The notes beneath the pieces were generated by a model. The model made no database searches. It saw only the letters and a list, made by a program, of their open reading frames with translations, and was not told the origin of the DNA. A program made the position numbers and the translations under genes. Below, piece after piece: positions 48,601 to 59,281 of a stretch of DNA of 64,000 bases; position 1 is the stretch's first letter, and every line of letters begins with the position of its first letter. Source of the stretch: Tritrichomonas musculus (lineage: Eukaryota; Parabasalia; Tritrichomonadida; Tritrichomonadidae). The stretch is from positions 1,054,001 through 1,118,000 of the forward strand of contig JAPFFF010000010.1 of the NCBI GenBank assembly GCA_039105265.1. The letters run 5' to 3'.

Positions 48601-50257
48601 GCAACAGAGGAATGAAAAGAGGAATTCCATAATCAACAACACGAGGATTATCAACATATTGATCATAAAGCCAATTGATGGCATTATTGGTCTTAGGAAC
48701 AAGTGATTGTGTATAACAAAACATCGAAATGACATTTTTTAAGCATGCAATTCCAAGACTAATTCGAATGCCTTGATATTTTTCAAGTGATAAAAGTTGT
48801 GCAACTTTAACACGACATATTTCATCATTTCGAAGTAAGAAAGGTAACGAATAAAACAGTGGATACGAAACAAAGAATGATGCTCCTTTCAAAAAAGATT
48901 TATAATTATTTTCAATTATCAATGAATTAGTAACATTTGATTTAATGAATTTACAAATAAATTTTTCATTTTCATTTGCATTTTTGTTTCCAACAGCATT
49001 TTTGCCAATCAAATAAATTGGTGTCAAAATGAACGACTCATTCAGTTTTTCGAACAATTTGTCAAATTTCAAATTTTTATCTGATTTGAATGATCTCAAA
49101 AACTTGAAGAAATAATACTCAAAATCATACAAATACTTAAAATAAAAGTTTGGTAATTCATCATTAAATGAGGCAGTAACAATTGTATCGTTCACATTTA
49201 GAATGCTTCTTTTCATTGTTCCTTTTGCCAAGATTTCAGTGACAAATCTGTCAAAGACGACTTGTTTTACGTCGCTCGTTTGAGTTCTTACAAAATCAGC
49301 CAATATGTAAATGTAACAAAAGATGCTGGGCATAATTGAAAGATCATAAAATAATCCTTTATAAGTGTGTGTTTCCTTTAAAAGATTCAAAACTTTGAAT
49401 ATAAATTCTTCCCAGTTTTCGAGGCTGTATTTCATTTGATTAACTTTGTAACTATGAAACCATAAATTTTCCCATGGAAGAGTGTTGGCATAAATTCCTA
49501 TGTCTTTTCCTCGAATTGCATTAATTACATTTGGAATGATACGACTAACCGTCAATTTGTAGTTAATTTTTGAAAAGTTGTTCTTAAAAAGTTCATCGTT
49601 CACTAAAAGGCCAAAAAATGACTTTAACAGTTCATTAAATTCACGTTTACACTCAAAAATGTGGTTCATGAATTTTTCAAAGTTGATCTTTTCTGTTAGT
49701 GATATTGCTACTAACCGTCGAAAACCGTCACCAAATTTTATAAATGATTTCAAAAAATCTAGAATTATGGAAAGATCGAGTACGTTATCACCTTCTAGTT
49801 TTCTTATTGAAGCAAATGAGGCTTTGAAAATAACATCAGTTAAAATTGTCCGTAATTTTTCATCCAAATAATTTTCGGGATGTGAATCATGTTCAAGTCC
49901 ATGATGATTGGAGCAAAATCCAGAACATTTCCATTGTGATATATCTCCACAATCACAATTTCCAGATGATCTAGTGCTGATATAATAATTATGGCCTTGA
50001 TGATTTCCATTTAGAAAACATTCAAGGCAAACGCAGGAATTCATTTCATTACCACATTCAATGCAATGAATTGACATGTGACCAACATTCCATTCTTTTT
50101 GGCATGTTGAAACATGCAAATTCTTTGAATGATAATTTGAAAATTCTTGGAAATTTTGGAAATTTGAGGTTGTGCTAACAATAACTTGACAATATTCAAC
50201 TGCTAAGGAAGGTTCGCTAATAAAAAGTGCTTTAAGGTCTTTGGAATTCACTTCCAT
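45656..50257 (-). CDS. UBR-type E3 ubiquitin ligase (N-recognin-like)
   Basis: 1533 aa. A UBR zinc box fills residues about 50-120 (HCIECGN, VCLECFLNGNH, GNCDCGDISQWKCSGFC), the fold that reads destabilising N-termini (N-degrons). A long helical body follows. The RING is split: the first cysteines VCSICSMET near 947 and the second part GICQHLVHPNC then FTCPIDRSF near 1129, with an acidic and Gln/Arg-rich coiled insert between. The C-terminus (about 1470-1525) has RPFFLDKYGCTDVGFRRGQP then LFLSEERYERF, the autoinhibitory domain of UBR1/UBR2. It would attach ubiquitin to N-degron substrates, probably in the cytosol. It is the best UBR1-like candidate in the window; one long intron-free frame. 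Confidence 0.9.
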   Translation of the reverse strand: MEVNSKDLKALFISEPSLAVEYCQVIVSTTSNFQNFQEFSNYHSKNLHVSTCQKEWNVGHMSIHCIECGNEMNSCVCLECFLNGNHQGHNYYISTRSSGNCDCGDISQWKCSGFCSNHHGLEHDSHPENYLDEKLRTILTDVIFKASFASIRKLEGDNVLDLSIILDFLKSFIKFGDGFRRLVAISLTEKINFEKFMNHIFECKREFNELLKSFFGLLVNDELFKNNFSKINYKLTVSRIIPNVINAIRGKDIGIYANTLPWENLWFHSYKVNQMKYSLENWEEFIFKVLNLLKETHTYKGLFYDLSIMPSIFCYIYILADFVRTQTSDVKQVVFDRFVTEILAKGTMKRSILNVNDTIVTASFNDELPNFYFKYLYDFEYYFFKFLRSFKSDKNLKFDKLFEKLNESFILTPIYLIGKNAVGNKNANENEKFICKFIKSNVTNSLIIENNYKSFLKGASFFVSYPLFYSLPFLLRNDEICRVKVAQLLSLEKYQGIRISLGIACLKNVISMFCYTQSLVPKTNNAINWLYDQYVDNPRVVDYGIPLFIPLLQLTIGLQCNENKGINEFSFKEFFAFEMARELGIFDDIDDEMNEGKKKQIIFSFLYLSILLVTERILFNFDSYEIAKEQIIFELKQGVSDLNILSNKYSFSVIDKIPSSALMNKIIHEVATVTQKSNKRNIENADQDVSFHLKEGIEVNFISAINSFNREKVLMNNEISKHPDKLIKMQQFEPEETYFFDKSELNVRLKEFLATPTVLAIIYQTLRKSSESNANELNDHLAMNILILISKFVQDKNFQSDSSIKPKIKQGQIINYKSTIVDLITQLRVSVFNFTFNPNEGANVQNTLNKEAFDLFLRMPIASSNESPKSIIEILLEKGELGKNVLNQMAVEIEWNETEKTKEDADQMKKERARKMKEDIITHFKSLSSSFSLEDEASEESMTQSSVENEVCSICSMETKDEVLCYPLYIYRTKLPFIFDKPPLVEMSELNAMREADVLQDEDILESTYILHRQDDDDDEGEEDEKIQDPEMIFAQILAQSPELDITDDLDEDEIRSRQNAMNNLHQSIIEKHQRQVQQVEERKNRRRQMKVQQLQEQREEQARKLKELENSNKTVTKRCTAGNLFVIQFGICQHLVHPNCVHKEDFTCPIDRSFKNGFLPNIDDLSDADIKNHENLKEALNLFINKFSMFFKSSEEKIIDVFVELVKSISGLITTFEVRLRSLPYCLDSKKNKILSRNLFLTAWHAYRMKGKPKMETGFTDDVSENVDSKLTSFQRFVKKLIETDDIEEEQTFKDLVKQFVQSSFNCNDERSEKELCLLLRRVCLVEHFLLNKKVVDENIQLRSRNVIDWDDILSLDNLSQKFNVTFHHLNADFEFKPFTFSLIPNEFIRFAQEPYNFPVDHTSQFTIYNILDYNNMISNYDDFGDTESKPDYLNSLILIDSKNQIQTLKKMFQKKNYPSVFLSIGMDASEVRVIDGKRTCCLRPFFLDKYGCTDVGFRRGQPLFLSEERYERFMDQILSGNFSSNLQLFDC

Positions 50258-50833
50258 TTGCTATTTTGTAAACCTTTATACCAATGGAATTTTTCTATTC
50301 AATTGAATTTTTATTGAAAAAGTTAAAAAAAAATTTCATGACATTTGAAAGGAAAAATTTTTATTGAAAAAATAATATGCGATTATCTTATTCAAAATTA
50401 AATTTTGCTTTGTTTACAATGTTTTTTAGTTAGGTATGTTGTATTTATAATTGGGTGTATTTCCATGAGAGGGAAATAGTAATATTTTTGTCATTGAAAG
50501 ACATCGATTTCATATTAAAAAAAAAGTCTAAAATTCTATAAAGACTGGAATCAAGTTTATTATTAGTTAATAAAATTTTGAAGATTTCAAAGTTTTCTTT
50601 TTCAGCAACCAAATTTGTATTGTTAGGTGAATAAATATATTTAGAACAGTTATTAATGCACTAATTTTACTAAAATTAGCAAAATAGCATACAAATAATT
50701 TTGGTGCATTGAAATTTCTGGATATCAACGAATGCGCAAAATCCGTATTTTGGTGGATTTAAAAAAAAAAAAGTAATTATAAAAATTTGAATGAACATAA
50801 ATTGACCGTCTATATTATAGTAATAAACAAGAA
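50258..50833. other. Intergenic, before tRNA-Lys
   Basis: A/T-rich spacer; nothing recognised apart from short runs. The frame that crosses the tRNA on the other strand is an artefact. Confidence 0.7.
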
Positions 50834-50908
50834 GCTTTCGTAGCTCAACTGGTAAGAGACATCGGACTCTTAATCCGAAGGTTGCGGGTTCGAATCCCGT
50901 CGAGAGCA
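50834..50908 (+). tRNA. tRNA-Lys (anticodon CUU)
   Basis: Acceptor GCTTTCG pairs with CGAGAGC, the anticodon arm TCGGA-CTCTTAA-TCCGA gives anticodon CTT, and the T arm is GCGGG-TTCGAAT-CCCGT. A T run follows as pol III terminator. No intron. Confidence 0.93.
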
Positions 50909-52099
50909 TTTTTTGCATCAATTTATGAATTTTGTTTTATTTTTATCAAAGCAAATAATTGAATATATATATGATTTTAATAGTAATATTTACTCTATAA
51001 ATAATTACTTAGGAATGGTACATCACAAATGATATTCAATGAATTTAATTGGTCATCATTAGAAAGCTGGCTCTTTCTTTTATTATGCTTAGATAAAGCA
51101 ATAATAAATGATATTATAATTTTTTTTAATAACATGCTGGTTTATCAATCTCCAAATAGTATCAATATTTCTATACATCAAAAAGAAAACATATTTTTGA
51201 TAATGAGCTTTTTCAATTAGTAAATGAAGCAACAATTTTTAATTTCACTTTTATCAATTATAAAATAACAGCATGATTCAATATAATAAACCAACAAAAG
51301 TTGATGACGAATCAAATAATAAAGGTTTAGCATAGAATGGTTCAAATCACCAAATAGTTGGTTATTCTATTAATGATTTTAATATAATTCCAACTGATTT
51401 ATCAAGTAAAAGTGAAAATTAGTCATAATAGAAAAAAAATTTCAAAAAAAGCATAACAATCAAATATCTCATATAATATTCAATATTATTAATCATAATT
51501 ATAAAATAGAAATAATATAGGCATCAATAAATAATATATTTTAGATAAAATAAAATATTTCAAAAAAACAAATAATCGATTTTTGTGATCTCATAATTTT
51601 TATTGTATAATTAATTTTATCCTTACATACTTTGTACAAATATTAAAAATAAACTAATAAACACAGATTATTCATTAAAAAATTCAATTATGGAGTTGTG
51701 AAATCATTTCAAAAAAAGATGATCATGAAAATTTTATTGAGCATAGAATAGAGAGTTTAAAACCCGGTTGAACTATTTGAAATAAAGAATAATAAAGATC
51801 CCCCAGAAGATATTTGAAATTCATTTTCAATGATTTAATTTTAATATATTTTCTTATAATATACAAAATAAAACTTAATCTTTCTATTTAAAATATTATA
51901 TAATATTTGATTTATACTATTTCATAAATTATCTGTGTAAATATCCTTTAATTATTGAGATAACTATAGTTTATTTTACTCGATAAAAAATTGTAAACGG
52001 TTTTGTTGATGAAAGTCATGCTGCATTATGTAATTAAAAAAAAAAAAAAAAAAAAAAAATGCCAAATAAAATTTTATTTGCAAATGCTGTTGTATATTT
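50909..52099. other. A/T-rich DNA with a short decayed frame
   Basis: A 63-codon frame at 51029-51220 and a stop-containing stretch near 51271-51420 (with VGYSINDFNIIPTDLSSKSEN) hint at a dead gene of unknown family. A 24-nt A tract lies at 52036-52059. Confidence 0.5.
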
Positions 52100-53870
52100 T
52101 TAAACATATGAAACCATTAAAATTGCATCATTTTTAATGCAAAATAATAAACTTTGATGAACTGACTCGAACGAAATTTTTGATTTAATTTCAACAATTT
52201 TAAGTTCATCACATTTAAAGAAGGCATTACAACCGAGTTCAGTTACATTAGGAGGTAAAGAGATACTTGAAATTTCAGTAAATCTGAATGCACAAGTATC
52301 AATTGATTTTAGTTCAGAATTCTCAGGAAATGACACAAATCGAAGATAATTGCAATTACTAAAAGCGTAGTTTGCAATTAATTTTATACATTTTGGAATT
52401 AATACTTTTTTAATTACACTCAAAGCAAAATAAATCACATCAAAATTTTCACTTTTCAAATCTGTTTTTCCAACAAGAAACTTACTTTCATCAATGAACT
52501 TTATGTTTTCTGCTCCATTTTTGATTACTTTCATTTCTTTCAAATGCCCCAAATCATAGCACCAACCTTCTTTAAATTCTACAACACTTGATGGAATTTC
52601 AATTGATTCAATAGACGACATAGAAAAAGCATTTTTACAGATTGATCGAAGTTGGGAATTTTTATCAAATTTGATTTTTCGAATTTTCTTATTCAATTCA
52701 ATAAAATTTTCTGGTATTTCTATGAATACAAATTTCTTCAAATGTTGATAAAAAGAACGATGCTTGGCCTAATATTTTAAGTTTTGAATTTTCTCCAAAA
52801 TTAATGAAACAAAGATTGTAACTTGAAAGAGAATATGGTCCAATTTCATTTACACTAGATGGAACGTGAATTATTTGAATAGATGAATGATAGAATGCAT
52901 TTCTACAAATTTTTTGAAGCATTGAATAACTATCAAAATTAATTGATGTTAATTCTTCACATTTACTAAATGCACTTGATCCAATTTGTTTGATGTTTGA
53001 TGGAATTGTTGCTTCTTTGATATTTCTTGGAGCAAAAAGAACAATATCAAAAATGTCACTTTTTAAATCAGATTTTCCAACTAATAAATTATTTATAATT
53101 TTAATGTTCTCTTCTCCATTTTTAATAACTTTTAATTCATCTAAATAAGATGTTTCTAAGCACCAGTCATCTTTAAATTCTCTAACACTTGATGGTATTT
53201 CAATATACTTAATTGTTGAATTATATAAAACTTCACTTCCAATTGTATGAAGTTCTGAATTTTCTTTGAATATTATGCTTTGAATATTTTGACATGAACA
53301 AAATGCATTATTACAAATTTCTTTGACATGTGATGGAACGATAAAGATTTCAATTGCCGAATCTATGAATGCGAATTCACCAAATGATTCAAGTTCTGAA
53401 TCATCAAGAAAATTAACGGTTTTTAAATGTTTACACCCACAAAATGCATAAGATCCAATTCGTTTTATATATGATGGAACTGTAATTTCTTCAATAGTCC
53501 TTCGTGCAAAATACAGAACATCAAAAACGTCACTTTTTCTATTGGATTTTCCAACAAGTAATTTTCAATCAACAATTCTTATATTTTCTTCACCCTTTTT
53601 AATTATTTTAAATTCAATATTGTTAGGTATTTTACTACACCAAAATTGTTTAAGATCAACAATGTTTGATGGAAGCTCGATATATTCAATGCATAGACAA
53701 GAAAAGGCATGATTACCAATTGATTGAAGCTCTGAATTTTCTTCAATTTTTATTACTTTTAATTCTGGGCAAGATCCGAAAGCATTGGATGAAATATGTT
53801 TAATATAGGATGGAATTATTGCCTCTTTAATTTCTCCAAATGCTAAATGTAATAAGTTCTTATAATTTTT
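52100..53870 (-). pseudogene. BspA-like leucine-rich-repeat pseudogene
   Basis: The minus strand reads a long series of BspA-type repeats (LRSICKNAFSMSSIESIEI, LRFVSFPENSELKSID, IPSSVVEFKEG) through 52741-52100, and more units from about 53870. The frame breaks near 52700-52740 and again further upstream. Each roughly 450-bp module repeats the pattern of irregular-repeat spacer then TpLRR units, so local duplications built the gene. The family is a surface or secreted protein group of trichomonads; this copy is broken. Confidence 0.75.
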
Positions 53871-55420
53871 TTAAAAATTCCAGTTTAGAAAGACTAACTT
53901 TTACATATATATAATTCTTAAGCATCAATTTAAATCATTTTTATGTGATGATTTATTTGTTATAAAGATGACTGGTGCTTTAAATTTATTTGTTATAATC
54001 AAAAATCTAGGCTAGATATTTGGTGAGACATACTCTAATACCAAAACCCCTAAAAAACCGTTTACAATTTTTTACGGCGCTAAAAAACTATTCCGAACAA
54101 AATACCTCTATTCTTTTTAATACATTTGATATCCAGCAATTATTATTCAGATCATAAATAATAATTTTATTGAACTATTTCTTTTGATTTTCTGTTTCAA
54201 TGAGTATAATTTAGATATCAATCAATGAAAATAAAATTGGGGTTTGCTCTGATATAAAGCATTTAATTTGTGCATAAAGCAAAATTCTGTTTTTGTTTTT
54301 TGTTTCAGTTTTTGCCCCAAAAAGTTACTTGATCATCATTAAATAATCTTTTGAAATTCAAAATTCATTCTATTGGCTTTGCTTATTTGATTTAGCGTTA
54401 TTAGTACAGTTTTATTTATTAAAATGATTACATTTAAAGTGCTAGAACATAAAATGATTTTTTTATTTTTTGTTTAATTACTATTTCATTTTTACAAAAT
54501 ATAAAATATTTCTGTTATTTTCATATAAAAACAAATAATTATATTATTTAATGCTTTTTTATGAGATATATCAAAAATAGATTAAGATATTCGATCAATA
54601 TAAATTTTATTTATTTTTGAATAGTTTATTTCATTTTGAACTTTTTTAACAGATATTTTTAAAAATGAATAGCATAGTATAAATCAAATGATATTCTTAA
54701 TTGATATTAAAAAAATATTCCTTGAATTTCTTTTCAAAAATAATAATTTTCATGATTTGAAGTAAATAAATGCATAAATATATTTATAATATAAAAAACT
54801 GGTTATATAAAAATAGTTAACTTAAAAATTTTTTATATTAGAAAAAATAAATCTTACAATTTCATTGAAAAATTGAGAGTTTTTTGTAGGAAAAACGTAT
54901 TTTATTGTATGCAATTATTTTAAATTGAGAGTTTTTTGTAGGAAAAACGTATTATTTTGATAAGAGAATGAAAAGTTATTAAAAATAAAATATATTAAAA
55001 ATAGTAAAATATATATTAATTATAATAATTTATATATTTATTTGATACTTAGTACGATAAAAAAAATATATCAAAATATTAAATATTGCTTAAAAATTGT
55101 TGATAATTATTAAAAATTGCCCAATAATAGGAAAATGAAAGTTTTAATCTTGAAAATATAAATAAATGTTTATATAAAATGTTTATAGATAGATTAATTA
55201 TCAATATCAAAAAATATGATTTTCGATGTAGTTATATATCCAGACAGGATCATTATTCCCTTTTGAGGTTATATAATATTTTAATCAGTATTAATAGCTA
55301 ATAATTAATACACCATTATATTTTCGATTAGTCACAAAAACAGAAATTTAGGGGGGGTTTTAATACCTGCCCATTTTTGACACTACAGAAAACTTCAAAA
55401 TTTTTTAAACAAAATAGAAA
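53871..55420. other. A/T-rich intergenic DNA
   Basis: About 1.5 kb without recognised genes; contains a 31-bp direct repeat (separate entry) and a G7 run near 55352. Confidence 0.7.
54871..54953. repeat. 31-bp direct repeat, period 52 bp
   Basis: AATTGAGAGTTTTTTGTAGG and the following 11 bases occur at 54871-54901 and again at 54923-54953. Confidence 0.85.
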
Positions 55421-56554
55421 ATGCTATTTCTCCAGTTATGTTCAATCATTTTATACCAATTCTTTCAAAACGTAGAACCAAATCAAGCAGATATTTTATT
55501 TCCTTTTCAATTCGGTTTTAAAAAAGATGGAAAATATACGATTGTTATTACAAATGGTGGAAATGATAGTTTTATTTTAATAATTCAACCAGAAAATTAC
55601 TTTAAATATCTAAAAGAAGATGAATTGCATTTGGCATGCACAGATAATAATTATACACAAAATATTCATGAAAATTATCATGTTATTCATTTGAAAAATG
55701 GAAAATATAATATATCGAGCTCCATTAATCAAGAAAATATATATAAAACATCAATTAAATTTTGTATGAGTAATCATCTTGGATTTAAAATTGAAGGGCT
55801 TTATATGAATCCAAATTCACCTTTTGGTTATGATAAAGAAAGAGTATTAAAATATTTGTTAATTCCAATTTATATTAGAATAATTATTTTTATAATTTGG
55901 TTAATTAATTGGATTTGCTACTTTTCAATGAAGAATGTACTTCATCTTGTATTTACATTTACAGCTTTTATCTTTATAATATCTAAAATAATTGATTATT
56001 TAGATTACAGGCAAAAATATGAATCAAACCAAATATCTTTAATTTCGATAATTAGACCATATTCAGATACTTTAAGAGATATTATTGTATTAAATACATT
56101 TTTTTTAATCAATTGTTGTGTTAGTATTGTAAAAAATTGGAAAAAAACAATTTATTTAAAAATAATATACTTATGGGCATTTTATTCGATATTTTATAAT
56201 CAACTTTATCACGCATTGAAAAAATGGGTATTTTATGTAATTGGATTGTTTGCACATTTAATTGTCAATGATATAATTATTTTAATAAGTGGTGTTTATA
56301 ATGATGATGAGTTCATGATTTTTTTGTTAAATCAATTAAAATCAATTTTTTACGTGCTTCCTGTGATTACTGAAAAATTTGATATGACTACAGAAATTGA
56401 AGGATATGTAGTATATGATATATATATTATTATTGTGGAGTGTATTATGGCTTATTTTTTTAGAATGAGGAATATTACAAAAAATGATTATTTAAAACTG
56501 TTTCCTCACGCCAATAATGACAATTTTCATCAATTTAGCCCAATAGAATATTAA
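55421..56554 (+). CDS. Seven-helix membrane protein, GOST/GPR180-like
   Basis: 377 aa. It starts with a likely signal peptide (LFLQLCSIILYQFF), then an extracellular or lumenal beta-rich region to about 140 with IVITNGGNDSFILIIQPENY and CMSNHLGFKIEGLYMNPNS. Seven hydrophobic segments follow: about 145-168, 173-192, 217-236, 242-260, 264-285, 296-313 and 328-348. The PFGYDKERVLKYL approach to helix 1 and the KIIDYLDYR after helix 2 match the lung seven-transmembrane (GOST) family (GPR107, TMEM87, GPR180). These act in Golgi trafficking or as receptors. The match is by pattern and topology, so moderate. There is no sign of truncation. Confidence 0.6.
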   Translation: MLFLQLCSIILYQFFQNVEPNQADILFPFQFGFKKDGKYTIVITNGGNDSFILIIQPENYFKYLKEDELHLACTDNNYTQNIHENYHVIHLKNGKYNISSSINQENIYKTSIKFCMSNHLGFKIEGLYMNPNSPFGYDKERVLKYLLIPIYIRIIIFIIWLINWICYFSMKNVLHLVFTFTAFIFIISKIIDYLDYRQKYESNQISLISIIRPYSDTLRDIIVLNTFFLINCCVSIVKNWKKTIYLKIIYLWAFYSIFYNQLYHALKKWVFYVIGLFAHLIVNDIIILISGVYNDDEFMIFLLNQLKSIFYVLPVITEKFDMTTEIEGYVVYDIYIIIVECIMAYFFRMRNITKNDYLKLFPHANNDNFHQFSPIEY

Positions 56555-56914
56555 ATAATAACTTATATGTCTTTTTTTCCCAAAAAAATAATTCTTTTCT
56601 CGAAAAATGGTATTTTTATGAAATTAAATATACTTTCTAGAAAAACTTACTTTTACTTACAACTCTAAATTATATTGAAAAGCATTTCACTTTTTAAATT
56701 TTCTCAATTTAATAGTTTATTTATCAATTCTGGAGGAAATTGGAGTGCAAAAGATTATTAATGATATAAGAATAATTGCCAACATTTTGTAGCTAATTGT
56801 TTAAAAATTAATTAAAAAAAAACTTATTTCTAAATTTGATGGTTTTTTAAATTAATTTTTTTGTAATCAAAACTGGAAATGAATTCAGTTTTATTCTAGA
56901 CAGAAACTGCTAAA
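56555..56914. other. Intergenic
   Basis: A/T-rich spacer; nothing recognised. Confidence 0.7.
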
Positions 56915-57278
56915 GTTTTGTGAACATTTCTGTTCCAGATAATCTTCAAATTATCAAAATGAATCCTTCTACAACTGCAAGTTATTATCATGTTTTAAAA
57001 TTATGAACAATGAAATAGTAATTAATAATAAAGCTTTTTCTTTTTCTGGACTGAATTCTTTTCGTATTCCTGAGAATGTGAGTGAAATTGCGTCTGATGT
57101 CTTCGAACAATGCACGTATCTTTTGTCTATAACAATAAATAGTCCAGTAACAGTTCCTTGTAGTGGTTGTGGTTTTCCATATGTTACAATTGAAGGATCA
57201 CTTGAAGATTGGACAAAAATAAATTCAAAATTGAATGATTTGAAAAAAAAAAAAAAAAAAAATAGAATGGTTTACTGA
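56915..57278 (+). pseudogene. BspA-like repeat fragment
   Basis: The frame 57003-57278 reads INNKAFSFSGLNSFRIPENV, EIASDVFEQCTYLLSITI then VTIEGSLEDW, i.e. two BspA-type repeats and the end. It terminates in a lysine run from an 18-20 nt A tract. Upstream (from about 56915) similar PDNLQ-like pieces lie in other frames. It has no signal or anchor, so it is a fragment. Confidence 0.55.
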
Positions 57279-57322
57279 TTGAATCACCATAATTGTGAAT
57301 AAAATAATTGAAACCAACAAAG

Positions 57323-57410
57323 GAATTGTTGACCAAAAGTTTTGGAATGAAATGATTTGGTTCATCAAATACATTAAACCACTTTTTCAAAAACTTTTGG
57401 TCAACAATTC
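57323..57410. repeat. 88-bp hairpin element
   Basis: Arms of 25 bp at 57323-57347 and 57386-57410 (GAATTGTTGACCAAAAG then TTTTGGAA) pair with one mismatch around a 38-bp loop. Could be a MITE or a stable hairpin between the BspA fragment and the protease gene. Confidence 0.7.
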
Positions 57411-57830
57411 TGAATTTATTTTTCATTGTAACTCTTTGGCCTTTTTGCATACAAACTATTTTCGTTACTATCGATCATCATTTTGATTTAGTTTGTAACC
57501 GTCAGTATTTTGATTAATGAGGACAAGAATATACTTTGATGTATTTTGTAGATTTTCTTCTTCCAATCTTTATTTCTGTTCTCTGCTTTATCTTTTTCAT
57601 TCACATTTAGATTGTCATTAATAGTTGAAATAGCTATAAATATGGTTGTGTTTGCTTCAGATGCTTACATCCTATTGAAATGGTAAAACGAATCAACTGG
57701 AAATATCGGAGCTACATTTTCTTTGTTTTCATTTATTACTCATTTATTTCTATTCTTTGATGTTCTTTTGGGAATTTTGTTGGAAGAAAGAATTTAAAAA
57801 AATATTTGTTATATATAAATTTTATTTATT
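57411..57830. other. Intergenic
   Basis: A/T-rich spacer; nothing recognised. Confidence 0.65.
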
Positions 57831-58781
57831 TTAAGGAATTGCCACCACTGCCATACTTGCAATTCCACATATATTATTTTCCCAAATCATTCTCATGTAT
57901 CCTTCTTCACCCCAACTTGTTCCCCACGAATTTCTGATGATCCAGTACTTTGTATCTCCTTCCACACCGAATCCAACGCAACCAATTGAGTGATTTATAG
58001 CCTCCTTGTTGCATTTGTTATCGTCGTAAATTCCACTTTCATAAAGTTGGAACGACCAGCTTGATGCGTCGATACTAACGGACGTTGGACCGTTATTTTC
58101 GACTTTTTCAGCGAGATCGTCTTCGTCATCTGTTGCAATTGACAGGTAACCGCTAACGGATCCATATTTTTTATACTCATCAAAGTGGCAGTTACCTAAA
58201 ACACCGGTGTAAGGGTAGTCGGTTTCAAGGTTAAATTTTCCACCTTGCTTTTCAACAATGTAAGAAATGGCCAAATAGGGATTTCCACCGCTGCAGCCGA
58301 AACAGGCAAAACAACAATCAACTAGACTCTGTTCGGATAGAGATAAAAGTGAACCGTTAGAAATACAATCTATTGATTCAACGGTTTGTATCGCAGAAAA
58401 GGCCCAACAGCTGCCACATTGGCCTTGGTCTTTAATGGGGTTAACTACTCCTCGAATCCTCCAGTCAATTGATGCTGATTTGGGCTTGCTTGCAAATTTG
58501 GGTCGTGATAATTTGTCGTTTGTATAGCGAAAGCCTAGAAGTGAGCGGTATTCTGTAGGTGTGAGACAAGCAAATTTATTAAGTGTAACTTTGAACTTGC
58601 TTTTGGAGTTGTTGTGTGTTTTTACAAGTCGGGAATTGGTAAGATATATGCCAAGTCGAAGATGATATTCATCACCTGTGTAAATTTGACTGTTTGTACG
58701 CATCCATGATAGAAAAGATTTCTCTTCCTGTTGTGTATAATATAGTTTTGAGGAAATTGTTATAAAGAAGAGCGATAACAT
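57831..58781 (-). CDS. Cathepsin L-like cysteine protease (C1A, papain family)
   Basis: 316 aa. A short hydrophobic N-terminus (MLSLFFITISS) serves as signal peptide. The I29 propeptide spans about 18-85 with FLSWMRTNSQIY and the FKVTLNKFACLTPTEY (GNFD-like region). The mature enzyme starts near KSASIDWR (about 101-107). The catalytic residues are all present: Cys125 in GQCGSCWAFS, His264 in INHSIGCVGFG, Asn284 in IRNSWGTSWG. The Gln of the oxyanion hole is in DQGQCGS. Trichomonad secreted papain proteases are lysosomal or released virulence-type enzymes. An initiator-like TCATA lies upstream. It is a normal-length family member. Confidence 0.94.
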   Translation of the reverse strand: MLSLFFITISSKLYYTQQEEKSFLSWMRTNSQIYTGDEYHLRLGIYLTNSRLVKTHNNSKSKFKVTLNKFACLTPTEYRSLLGFRYTNDKLSRPKFASKPKSASIDWRIRGVVNPIKDQGQCGSCWAFSAIQTVESIDCISNGSLLSLSEQSLVDCCFACFGCSGGNPYLAISYIVEKQGGKFNLETDYPYTGVLGNCHFDEYKKYGSVSGYLSIATDDEDDLAEKVENNGPTSVSIDASSWSFQLYESGIYDDNKCNKEAINHSIGCVGFGVEGDTKYWIIRNSWGTSWGEEGYMRMIWENNICGIASMAVVAIP

Positions 58782-59281
58782 TTTTATTAAGGGTATAGTA
58801 TGAACGTTAATATCTGGATAAATAAATTGTATATAAATAGTAAATTATATAATCAAAGATTATGGTTTTTTCTAACATAAAATATTATATTATTAAATAA
58901 AAAACAACTTTTCTTTGTTGAATATTTATAAAATAATAATTGAATAAATAATTACTTTTTTGAATAAATAAAAAAGGATTTGTTTGAAAAAAAAATTGAA
59001 TTATTCATATTTCAAATGAAAATATCTCATTAAAAATTAAATAGAGAATTGTTTAAATATCAATATTTCCAGAAGTTATTTCAATAAAATAAAAATAACT
59101 TGTAAAAAAATCAAAATTACAATTTTATGGAAAATGATGATAATATAAGCAAGATGTGATCATGCAATATTTTATTAATTTGTATGAAAAAATATTATAA
59201 AATCAAATTTTTATTATAGACATTCGAATAAAAGTTTTCTATTATAAGTACATGTCTTTTTATAGCGCTTTGAAATTTTAT
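58782..59281. other. Intergenic
   Basis: A/T-rich spacer; nothing recognised. Confidence 0.7.

Noticed and set aside
50676-50921. 81-codon minus-strand frame with STGFEPATFGLRVRCLLPVEL
   Set aside because: It is the tRNA-Lys gene read backwards; this peptide is a familiar artefact of tRNA antisense translation.
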